A stretch of DNA of 9,983 bases, from the NCBI GenBank assembly GCA_025350945.1, contig JANXWW010000157.1:1-9983 (forward strand), in the 5' to 3' direction. Shown here one piece after another: positions 1 through 7,500 of the stretch. A program made the translations under genes and the position numbers. The notes beneath the pieces are model-generated. The model made no database searches, was not told where the DNA came from, and was given only the letters and a program-made list of their open reading frames with translations. This stretch comes from Burkholderiales bacterium. Lineage in GTDB: Bacteria > Pseudomonadota > Gammaproteobacteria > Burkholderiales > Usitatibacteraceae. How positions within the stretch are numbered: position 1 is the stretch's first letter; every line of letters begins with the position of its first letter.

Positions 1-503
1 CCGGTAATCAGAATTTTTTCTGCCTCGCACCAGAACATGAGGGCACCCATGTCATGACCGGGTGCGGCCACTGCCCGCCACCGCAAATCGCCACCATCAA
101 AGATATCCCCCGCAGAAATAACATCATCAAACTCAAACTCTTCCGCGTACTGATCCATCTGCTCCGCCCAGCAACTCTGCTTAGTCCATGGCATCACGTG
201 CTGCACCTCACCTTCTGGAATCGTGACACGGCAAGCGTAATGCTCGCTCAACGCCCAATTGCCGCCCATGTGATCGCTATGACAATGGGTGTTGATCAGG
301 CGATGCAACAGCTTGCCCTGCAATACTTGTTCGACATATTCAATCGTGGCTGCGGCATGACGACCATAGCCTGAGTCGATCAATATATTTTCACGCGCCG
401 ACGTAAATAAAATCTGATTGCAATTCAGCCAGCCGCGTTCGATAACGGTGACGCTTGGGGTGATAGCGTGAAAAGAGTGCAATGAATTTGGTGTGGAAGA
501 CAT
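1..503 (-). CDS. Metallo-beta-lactamase-fold hydrolase, N-terminal part (runs off the window)
   Basis: I translated the minus strand from an ATG at 503-501. The frame stays open for 167 codons to the window edge, so the C-terminus is missing. The hallmark zinc motif HxHxDH is seen as THCHSDHMGG (His73, His75, Asp77, His78), and a further metal-ligand histidine lies in APGHDMG (His150). The segment before it (ILIDSGYG, about 40-47) fits the first core strands of this fold. An in-frame TAA three codons upstream makes 503 the only sensible ATG; the ribosome binding site is weak. No signal peptide is visible, so the protein is probably cytoplasmic. The family includes glyoxalase II-like thioesterases, lactonases and other hydrolases, and the sequence does not tell which substrate is used. 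The gene points away from the efflux operon. The fold is well supported; the reaction is unknown. Confidence 0.88.
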   Translation of the reverse strand, partial: MSSTPNSLHSFHAITPSVTVIERGWLNCNQILFTSARENILIDSGYGRHAAATIEYVEQVLQGKLLHRLINTHCHSDHMGGNWALSEHYACRVTIPEGEVQHVMPWTKQSCWAEQMDQYAEEFEFDDVISAGDIFDGGDLRWRAVAAPGHDMGALMFWCEAEKILIT

Positions 504-565
504 ACATGATTATTGCGCGAAATGGTGGCAACACAAATTCAATGATGGTGCCCGCGCATTTTACT

Positions 566-593
566 AAGCCCGTATTTTTTTTAAGGCTTTTTT
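566..593 (+). terminator. Weak terminator-like hairpin with T run
   Basis: AAGCC (566-570) can pair with GGCTT (585-589) across a 14-base T-rich loop, and the T's continue to 593. The stem has only 5 bp, and no plus-strand gene ends before it, so its role as a terminator is doubtful. It also lies where the promoter or leader of the leftward hydrolase gene would be expected. Confidence 0.2.
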
Positions 594-713
594 AATTCTG
601 CAAGATATGTGCGCAGCATCACGACCCGCCGTGGCCGGAAACTCACTTTGGTCGCCTCTACCATCATTATCCGTTCCGCCCGGAATATCCGGAAATCCCC
701 GCGCAGACAACAC

Positions 714-755
714 CAGGCAAGAACCATCAGGTAAGAACCACCAGGTAAGAACCAC
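714..755. repeat. Three tandem copies of a 14-bp unit
   Basis: The unit CAGGTAAGAACCAC occurs exactly at 728-741 and 742-755. A first copy, CAGGCAAGAACCAT, at 714-727 differs at two positions. There is no spacer between copies. The array is in the intergenic region about 275 bases before the regulator gene. Possible origins are slippage duplication or an iteron-like protein-binding array; nothing shows which. Confidence 0.85.
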
Positions 756-974
756 AAGCATGTTGTCGAGATAAACAATGGCGAGTGGCCAGATTGTCCG
801 ATAAAAAGTATGCTATTTACGCCCATGAATAGAGTCGCTGCCCGAGCTATCGTTTGCTCAGCTTCGAATTTTTAAACGTAACCGGCAGGCTTGGAGGTTT
901 TATGCGGCCACGCCACCTGGCTACCAGAAACCTGCCCTGCAATGCGTAACAAGCGCAAAAAAGAAGAAACCAGA

Positions 975-1023
975 TTCTCAAGAAAGTCGTGATTTGGTAA
1001 ATTAACCAATAATTTGGTATATT
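975..1023 (+). promoter_or_regulatory. Candidate promoters of the efflux operon
   Basis: Two overlapping sigma-70-like candidates are visible. One is TTCTCA (975-980), a 17-base spacer and TAAATT (998-1003), predicting a start near 1010. The other is TTGGTA (994-999), an 18-base spacer and TATATT (1018-1023), predicting a start near 1030, at the regulator's ATG. The second has the better -10. Both overlap the operator repeats, so a protein bound there would block either. The match to consensus is moderate (4 of 6 for both -35s; 4 of 6 and 5 of 6 for the -10s). Confidence 0.45.
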
Positions 1024-1031
1024 TACCAATA
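992..1031. promoter_or_regulatory. Twin operator-like palindromes, probable TetR binding sites
   Basis: Two 20-bp direct repeats lie back to back (992-1011 and 1012-1031) and differ at only two positions. Each contains a 16-bp near-palindrome with 7 of 8 base pairs matched: TTGGTAAATTAACCAA (994-1009) and TTGGTATATTTACCAA (1014-1029). Arms of TTGGT/ACCAA and a dyad of about 16 bp are typical of sites for dimeric TetR-family proteins. The centres are 20 bp apart, close to two helical turns, so two dimers could bind the same face. The pair covers the candidate promoters and stops on the first base of the regulator's start codon, which suggests autorepression of the whole operon. Binding by the adjacent regulator is inferred. 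Confidence 0.75.
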
Positions 1032-1840
1032 TGCAAAAAAAATCAACTACTATTCCCAAGCGAATAGCGCCTAAGAAACCTTCGATAACGCATCCGCTCA
1101 GCCTTACTGAAGCACTGTTGCTCATACCGACGCCGGCCGGACGGCGTGAACAAATCCTGCATGCTGCCGTCGAAATCTTGAACGCGGAAGGCTTTGGTGG
1201 GCTTACGCAGACACGTGTGGCTGAACGCGCGGGCATGCGACAAAGCCACCTCACTTATTACTTCCCGGCGCGTAACGATTTATTGCGGGAGACCGCCGTG
1301 TATGGCTGCGGGGCGATGCTGGGCGCACTGGAACTGGGGATTGATTCGGGTGAGTTGAATCTGCATAACTTTCGCGAAGTGCTGGCCGTTGATATTCATG
1401 ATCGACGCTTTGCACGCTTGATGTGTGCGCTGATTGTGGCCTCTGATGAAGATGCAGAAATCAAACCGTGGCTGGCAAATTTTGAAGCGGTGAATATGGA
1501 GCATCTCAAAAGCAGTTTTCACAAGCTTGGCTTACCGGTAACAATAGATGAAGTCGCGTTTTTTCATGCAACGTATGTCGGCTCAGTGATGCTTGATTTG
1601 GGTGAATCAACCAATGAGTCTCTCGCAAGCGCGCAGCGAAAAGTAAAGATGGCATTTGATGTGATTGCTGATACCGCGCGCATTCGCGCAAGCATGGCGA
1701 CGAAAACGCGGACGAAAATAAAAGTGAAAGCGAAAAAATCAGCCAAGTCAACTAACGCGCTTAAGGTAAATAAAACGTTGAAAGCCAATAATGTCTCATC
1801 TGGAAAAGTTCGACCTGCACCAAAAGGAAAGAAGAAATGA
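1031..1840 (+). CDS. TetR/AcrR-family transcriptional regulator with lysine-rich C-terminal tail
   Basis: This is a predicted one-component repressor of the efflux operon. The N-terminal DNA-binding domain spans about residues 37-85: a helix starting RREQILHAAVEIL, then a helix-turn-helix in VAERAGMRQSHLTYYFP (63-79), the classic TetR pattern. Residues 86-215 form the variable helical ligand-binding and dimer domain. At 269 residues it is longer than the usual 190-230. The extra length is a basic leader (MQKKSTTIPKRIAPKKPS) and a tail from about 222 to 269 with 15 lysines, 2 arginines and no acidic residue. The ATG at 1031 has no ribosome binding site and directly abuts the operator repeats, so either the message is leaderless or translation starts elsewhere. 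The stop overlaps the next gene by 4 bases (ATGA), indicating co-transcription and translational coupling. The family is clear; the inducer is unknown. Confidence 0.92.
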   Translation: MQKKSTTIPKRIAPKKPSITHPLSLTEALLLIPTPAGRREQILHAAVEILNAEGFGGLTQTRVAERAGMRQSHLTYYFPARNDLLRETAVYGCGAMLGALELGIDSGELNLHNFREVLAVDIHDRRFARLMCALIVASDEDAEIKPWLANFEAVNMEHLKSSFHKLGLPVTIDEVAFFHATYVGSVMLDLGESTNESLASAQRKVKMAFDVIADTARIRASMATKTRTKIKVKAKKSAKSTNALKVNKTLKANNVSSGKVRPAPKGKKK

Positions 1841-3327
1841 TGACGCGAAAATTTAAACTTGGCGTCGCTACTGCCGCAATGACATTCATCACCGGCTGCG
1901 CAGTCGGGCCGACGTATTCGCCGCCGGTGCTGCCGCTTCCGCAAACCTGGATTGCGCCCGCGCAGTTTGCAACCGCACACGATGGTGACACCGCCAAACT
2001 TAAACACTGGTGGGCATCCTGGGGCGATCCGGTACTCGTTGAATTAATCGACAATGCGCAAAAAGAAAATTCGACTGTGCTGATCGCCGCAGCAAGAATC
2101 GACGCGGCACGCGCGACAGTGACGAGCGCGGGCTCATCGTTTTGGCCGAGCGCGGACGCGAAAGCCGGTGATAACCGCAGCCGCAGCAATCAAGGTGGTG
2201 GCAACAATCCTGATGGCAGCAGTGGCGGATTCAATACCAGCAATGGGACTTCCACATCGCGCAATCGCAGCGCTTCCATTGATGCCTTGTGGGAGCTGGA
2301 TTTATTTGGTAGCGTGCGGCGAAACAAAGAAGCTGCCCGCGCACGCGCCGATGCACGAACCATTGATTGGCACGACGCACGTGTTTCGGTTGCCGCTGAA
2401 GTGGCCACGAGTTACGTGAGTCTTCGTGCATGCGAAATTTTGTTGGTCGGTTACGAACGCGATGCAAAATCGCGCGCAGAAACAGCGCGATTAACTGACC
2501 TGAAAGCGAAAGCAGGATTCACTGCACCCGCCGAAGCTGCGCTGAGTAACGCGAGCGCATCTGAAGCCGCCGCGCGTTTGACGCAACAGCGTGCAGATTG
2601 CGATGTGGAGGTTAAAGCACTGTCGCTGATTACGGTGACACCGGAGCCACAATTACGCGCGAAACTTGCCACCAAAACAGCGGTGTTTCCAATACCTGCC
2701 GACTGGCCGCTCGAACGCGTGCCCGCCGTCGCATTGGCACAACGCCCAGACGTGGCGTCCGCCGAGCGCGAACTCGCCGCTGCATCGGCGGAAATTGGCG
2801 CGGCCGAGGCAGACCGTTATCCGCGTATCACGCTGACGGGCTCAATTGGCTATGGCATCACAAGTTTCGGCGGCACCGAAGATCGTGGCCGCACCTGGTC
2901 ATACGGCCCATCAATCAGCTTGCCGATTTTTGATGCGGGACGACGTGCGGCGAACGTAGACGCGGCAAAGGCACGCTACGCCCAAGCGCTGGCAACCTAC
3001 AAAGGCCGCACCGCACGCGCGATTCGTGAAGTGGAAGAATCGCTCGTGCGCATCGCCAGCGCGACCAATCGCGATGCGGATTCAAAAGCGGCGCTTAAAG
3101 GTTATGAAACATTTCTCTTAGCCGCTGATGCGCGTGTGCGCGTTGGTGCCTCTAATCAGGTGGAGCTTGAAGAAGCCCGCCGTGCCGTGGTTGCCGCACA
3201 GGGCGCGGTGGTGAGTGTGGAGCGTGAGCGACTTACGTCATGGATAACACTTTATAAATCGGTGGGCGGTGCGTGGACAGATGCGTCGCCCGGTAAATCT
3301 GAAAGCCTCACTAAAGCCAGTCGATAA
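1837..3327 (+). CDS. Outer membrane factor lipoprotein of the RND efflux system (NodT/OprM type)
   Basis: This is the TolC-like outer membrane channel of the tripartite exporter. A short signal peptide ends in a lipobox-like FITGC with Cys21, followed by AVGPTYSPP, the usual start of NodT-type lipoproteins. Two OEP-type repeats follow: the first includes WELDLFGSVRR (152-162), the second LAQRPDVASAERELAAA (300-316) through YPRITLTGSIGYG and SLPIFDAGRRAANVDAA (361-377). The C-terminus has the typical LYKSVGGAW. At 496 residues the length is normal. A Gly/Ser/Asn-rich stretch (about 114-146) lies where an extracellular loop is expected. ATG codons at 1837 and 1840 are both possible; AAGGA (1824-1828) sits 8 bases before the first. 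The start overlaps the regulator's stop, so the gene is probably translated from the same message. Confidence 0.93.
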   Translation: MMTRKFKLGVATAAMTFITGCAVGPTYSPPVLPLPQTWIAPAQFATAHDGDTAKLKHWWASWGDPVLVELIDNAQKENSTVLIAAARIDAARATVTSAGSSFWPSADAKAGDNRSRSNQGGGNNPDGSSGGFNTSNGTSTSRNRSASIDALWELDLFGSVRRNKEAARARADARTIDWHDARVSVAAEVATSYVSLRACEILLVGYERDAKSRAETARLTDLKAKAGFTAPAEAALSNASASEAAARLTQQRADCDVEVKALSLITVTPEPQLRAKLATKTAVFPIPADWPLERVPAVALAQRPDVASAERELAAASAEIGAAEADRYPRITLTGSIGYGITSFGGTEDRGRTWSYGPSISLPIFDAGRRAANVDAAKARYAQALATYKGRTARAIREVEESLVRIASATNRDADSKAALKGYETFLLAADARVRVGASNQVELEEARRAVVAAQGAVVSVERERLTSWITLYKSVGGAWTDASPGKSESLTKASR

Positions 3328-3330
3328 GGA
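3325..3330 (+). promoter_or_regulatory. Ribosome binding site of the adaptor gene, fused to the preceding stop codon
   Basis: The outer membrane factor stop TAA reads straight into GGA, making TAAGGA, a Shine-Dalgarno sequence 11 bases before the ATG at 3342. The same layout recurs at 4527-4532. It supports translational coupling and the chosen adaptor start. Confidence 0.7.
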
Positions 3331-3341
3331 TTCGAAAAAAT

Positions 3342-4529
3342 ATGAAACGCAATTTCAAATTGAAATATATCGTGATGATGGTCGCCGTCGTTACTACTGT
3401 TGGTGGCACCGCCATGATGGTGCGCGCCGCCGATGACAAAGCACCTGCCACTGCAAAGGCAGCGTTAACGGTCACCACAACACGGCCAGCATCAACCGAT
3501 CTCGCGATCAAGCTCACAGCCAACGGAAATATCGCAGCGTGGCAAGAAACCATCGTCGGTGCAGAAGTAAACGGCCTCAGATTAACCGATGTGCGCGTGA
3601 ACGTTGGCGACATCGTGAAGCGCGGTCAGGTGCTGGCGACCTTCGCCCCCGAAACGATTAATGCAGAGTTAGCACAACAACGTGCGAGTGTCGCAGAAGC
3701 AGAAGCATCTTTGGCCGAAGCAAATGCAAATGCAGAGCGCGCCCGAACGCTCGAAGCATCCGGCGCGCTAAGCGCGCAACAAATTAATCAATACGTGACT
3801 GCTGCAAAAACAGCCGAAGCTCGTCTCGCCGCCGCGCGTGCCGTGGCGACAACAGCACAAATAAAATTAAAGAACACGCGCGTATTGGCACCGGACGATG
3901 GTGTGATTTCGGCACGTGCTGCGACCGTTGGTACCATCGTGCAGGCGGGCCAGGAAATGTTCAAACTGATTCGCAATAATCGCCTCGAATGGCGCGCAGA
4001 ATTAACCTCAACCGAGCTCGATAAAATCAGCATTGGCCAGCAGGTTAATGTGACCACACCAGCAGGCACATTGGTCACGGGACGCGTGCGCGCAGTAGCA
4101 CCCACCGTGGACGCGCAGACGCGTCAGGCGCTCGTGTATGTGGATTTGCTCAACGAGAAAAAGGACGCGAACTTTCCGGCCAAAGCAGGCATGTATGCAA
4201 AAGGTGAATTTGCATTGGGTGCATCCAAGGCACTCACCGTGCCAAGCCAGGCAGTGGTGGTACGTGATGGTTTCAACTATGTGTTCGAAGTCAAAGCCGA
4301 TAACCGTGTGGGTCAACGCAAAGTGGTGGTCGGTCGCCGCACAGCAGATCGCACTGAGATCATTAGCGGCTTGAGCGCAGAAACAGCCATCGTCGCAGGT
4401 GGCGCCGGATTTTTGAATGATGGTGATTTGGTCGCATTAAATACCGTAACCGCAATAGCGCCAACAAGCAAAACCCCAGCATCCACGGGTGTTTCCGAGC
4501 AAAAAGCCGTGAAAACACCCGCCAAATAA
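3342..4529 (+). CDS. RND efflux periplasmic adaptor (membrane fusion protein, HlyD/AcrA type)
   Basis: The adaptor links the inner membrane pump to the outer membrane channel in the periplasm. A basic N-terminus and hydrophobic stretch (about 9-27), followed by VRAADD, look like a signal peptide cut near residue 29; if it is not cut it would be a membrane anchor. No lipobox cysteine is present, unlike AcrA. The first lipoyl half lies at about 62-102 (GAEVNGLRLTDVRVNVGD, RGQVLATFA). An Ala/Glu-rich coiled-coil hairpin follows at 103-178, then the second lipoyl half at 180-210 (VLAPDDGVISARAATVGTIV). A beta-barrel domain covers about 215-300 and a membrane-proximal domain 300-370. The last 25 residues are Ala/Thr/Lys-rich and probably disordered. 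At 395 residues the length is typical. The gene lies 14 bases after the outer membrane factor gene and 11 before the pump gene. Confidence 0.93.
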   Translation: MKRNFKLKYIVMMVAVVTTVGGTAMMVRAADDKAPATAKAALTVTTTRPASTDLAIKLTANGNIAAWQETIVGAEVNGLRLTDVRVNVGDIVKRGQVLATFAPETINAELAQQRASVAEAEASLAEANANAERARTLEASGALSAQQINQYVTAAKTAEARLAAARAVATTAQIKLKNTRVLAPDDGVISARAATVGTIVQAGQEMFKLIRNNRLEWRAELTSTELDKISIGQQVNVTTPAGTLVTGRVRAVAPTVDAQTRQALVYVDLLNEKKDANFPAKAGMYAKGEFALGASKALTVPSQAVVVRDGFNYVFEVKADNRVGQRKVVVGRRTADRTEIISGLSAETAIVAGGAGFLNDGDLVALNTVTAIAPTSKTPASTGVSEQKAVKTPAK

Positions 4530-4532
4530 GGA
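4527..4532 (+). promoter_or_regulatory. Ribosome binding site of the pump gene, fused to the preceding stop codon
   Basis: The adaptor's stop TAA continues into GGA, giving TAAGGA 8 bases before the pump's ATG at 4541. Spacing is close to ideal and the site fixes the pump start. Confidence 0.75.
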
Positions 4533-4540
4533 CTTTTAAT

Positions 4541-7500
4541 ATGAATGTTTCCTCGTGGTCAATTAAAAATCCACTTCCATCGATTGTATTTTTTGTGCTG
4601 CTCACGTTAGCAGGGATCGTCAGTTTTCAGTTAACGAGTGTGCAGGATTTTCCGGATATTGAACTGCCGGTGGTGTCAATCAGCGCGTCACTTCCCGGTG
4701 CCGCGCCTGCGCAAATGGAAACCGAAATCGCGCGCAAAATTGAAAATGCCGTTGCACCGGTGCAGGGTGTGAAGCGAATTTTTACCAATATTCTCGATGG
4801 CACCGCAACCATTAACGTCGAGTTTATTTTGGAGAAAAACGCATCAGAGGCCACCAATGAAGTGCGCGATGCCGTATCAACTGTGCGCGCTGATTTGCCT
4901 GCCGAAATGCGCGATCCATCGATCTCAAAAGCGACCACTTCAGGCCGCCCGATCATGACCTATACCGTCGCCGCAGCAAAAGGTGCGCAGCTTGATGAAG
5001 AAGCGATTTCATGGTTTGTCGACAACACCGTCACCAAGCGCGTACTAACCGCAAAAGGCGTGGGCCGCGTGCAGCGCATGGGTGGCGTGAACCGCGAAAT
5101 AAAAGTAGAACTCAACGCTGACAAAATGGCCGCGCTCGGTGTTACCGCAGCCGATGTATCGCATCAACTTCGCCGTGCACAGCAGGAAGTGCCCGGCGGG
5201 CGGGGCGACGTGGGTGGCGCAGAACAATCGGTGCGCACCATTGCGACGGTGAAAACGGTGGACGAGTTAAGCGGTCTCGATATTCCGATGGCCGATGGGC
5301 GACGCGTGAGGCTCGATCAGATTGCGGCTGTATCCGATACGGTCGCCGAGCGCCGCTCGCAGGCGCTACTCAATGGCAAGCCCGTCGTGGCGTTCGAAGT
5401 CTCGCGCACCAAAGGCGCAGGCGAGATTGATGTGGCTAATGCCGTGCAAGCTGCGGTGGCCGCGCTGCGCACCGAGCATCCGAATGTTGAAATTGTTGAA
5501 GCTATCGATAACGTCTGGCCGGTAAAAGAAAATTTTCACGGCTCGATGTGGCTACTGCTAGAAGGCGCAATTCTCGCTGTGATTGTGGTGTGGTTTTTCC
5601 TGCGCGACTGGCGCTCCACACTGGTTGCCGCGACCGCATTGCCACTATCAGTCGCACCAACATTTTTAGGCATGTATTTTTTTGGCTTCACGCTTAACAC
5701 CGTAACCTTGCTCTCGCTCGCGCTGGTAGTTGGTATTTTGGTGGACGATGCAATTGTGGAAATTGAAAACATTGCGCGCCACATGCGCATGGGCAAAAGC
5801 GCTTATCAGGCCTCGATGGAGGCGGCAGATGAAATCGGTTTGGCCGTGATCGCGACCACCTTCGCGTTAATCGCAGTATTTTTACCGACCGCATTTATGT
5901 CCGGTATCGTCGGAAAATTTTTTAAGCAGTTTGGCTGGACGGCCGTGTTCGCGATCTTCGCTTCACTCGTTGTTGCGCGGATGTTAACGCCGATGATGTC
6001 GGCCTATTTGCTGCGCGCGGATAAAATGCCGAAGCATGAAAAAGACAGCCGTGTTATGACCTGGTATCTCGGTTTGGTGAGCTGGTGTATCAAGCATCGC
6101 TGGATTACAGCACTCGGTGCATGCCTGTTTTTCGTCGGCTCAATCGCGCTGGTGCCGCTGCTGCCCAAGGGTTTTGTGCCACCTGGTGATCGTTCGCAAA
6201 CACTGGTCAATATTGAGCTGCCACCCGGCAGCACCTTCGCCGAAACTTTTGCTGCAGCAGAAATTGCACGCGCGACCGTGCTGACCGACAAGGATGTCAA
6301 GGACGTATTCAGCTCGGTCGGTGGCGGCGTGTCCGGCGATTCATTTGCAATTGGTGTCGCTGCCGAAGCACGCAAGGCCGCGCTCACGGTATCGCTCACG
6401 CATCGCGAAAACCGGTCTCGCAACCAGCAGGAAGTTGAAGTCGATTTACGCGAAAAATTAAACAAGCAGCCGGGCGTGCGCATTACAGTCGGTCCGCAAG
6501 ATACCGGCGTGAAAATGCAGCTAGTGCTACAGAGCGAAGACCCAGCCGCCCTGCTTGCGGCCTCGCAAGACGTGGAGCGCGATCTGCGCACGTTGCAAAA
6601 TGTCGGCAATGTTTCATCCACCGCGAGTCTGGTGCGGCCGGAAATTATTGTGCGACCCAATTTCGCGCGCGCGGCTGAGCTGGGTGTCAATGCCGCGACG
6701 ATTGGTGAAACCATTCGCGTAGCCACCACTGGAGATTACGATCAGAATCTGCCGAAGTTTAATTTGAGCGAACGACAAGTGCCGATCCGCGTGCAATTGC
6801 CCACCGCGACGCGCACTGATCTGGAGGCCATCAAGCGATTGCAGGTACCCGCCAAAAATGGCAGCGTAATGCTGGCCACAATTGCGGACGTCTCGATTGA
6901 CAGCGGGCCTGCGCAAATTGATCGGCTGAATCGCAGCCGACAAGTAACCTTCGATGTGGAGCTCGGCACCCGACAATTGGGCGAAGTTTACGATGAGGCA
7001 CTGTTATTACCCGCGATGAAAAAACTGCCGCCGGGTGTGACGCAGGCAAGCGTGGGTGATACTGAAGTGCAAGGAGAATTGTTTGCCAGTTTTGGGCTCG
7101 CGATGTTGATTGGCGTGCTGTGTATTTTCGCGGTGCTGGTGCTGCTGTTCCGCGATGTGATGCAGCCCTTCACGATTCTTTCCGCCCTGCCCTTGTCGAT
7201 TGGCGGTGCGTTTATCGCGCTCTTGCTTACCGGAAAAAGTTTTTCCATGCCGTCGCTGATTGGCTTGTTAATGCTGATGGGCGTGGTGACAAAAAATTCA
7301 ATTTTGCTGGTCGATTACGCGATTATCGCGCGCCGTGATTTGGGCATGAATCGATTCGATGCCTTAATCGACGCCTGCCACAAACGCGCTCGCCCAATTG
7401 TCATGACCACACTTGCAATGGGCTTTGGCATGCTACCCATCGCGATGGGTTTCGGCGCTGATCCGTCGTTCCGTTCCCCAATGGCGGTCGCCGTGATTGG

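Larger units (their letters stand above)
504..1030. other. Long intergenic region upstream of the efflux operon, no convincing gene
   Basis: These 527 bases separate the leftward hydrolase gene from the rightward regulator gene. The short open frames on both strands give low-complexity or Trp/Pro/Arg-rich products with no recognisable domain. The region contains a weak hairpin followed by T's (566-593), overlapping small dyads (674-692), three 14-bp tandem repeats (714-755), a 15-codon frame with a good ribosome binding site (902-949) and the operator repeats at its right end. On the minus strand, TAAAAT (563-558) is a possible -10 for the hydrolase gene, but no good -35 lies at the right distance. 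It could hold regulatory DNA, a leader RNA or decayed sequence. Confidence 0.6.

Noticed and set aside
54..374. Open frame of 106 codons on the plus strand
   Set aside because: It lies antisense to the metallo-hydrolase gene, which has clear zinc motifs; its product has no recognisable features.
714..755. Tandem repeats as a CRISPR array
   Set aside because: The units are only 14 bp and directly contiguous with no spacers.
564..826. Two minus-strand open frames of 65 and 81 codons in the intergenic region
   Set aside because: The products are Trp/Cys/Arg-rich without domains, run through the 14-bp tandem repeats in different frames, and have no convincing ribosome binding sites.
847..1254. 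Minus-strand open frame of 135 codons
   Set aside because: It runs through the operator repeats and antisense to the helix-turn-helix region of the regulator gene; the product is not protein-like.
6004..6729. Minus-strand open frame of 241 codons
   Set aside because: It is antisense to the pump gene, with a Ser/Thr/Arg-rich product of the kind produced by reading GC-rich codons backwards.
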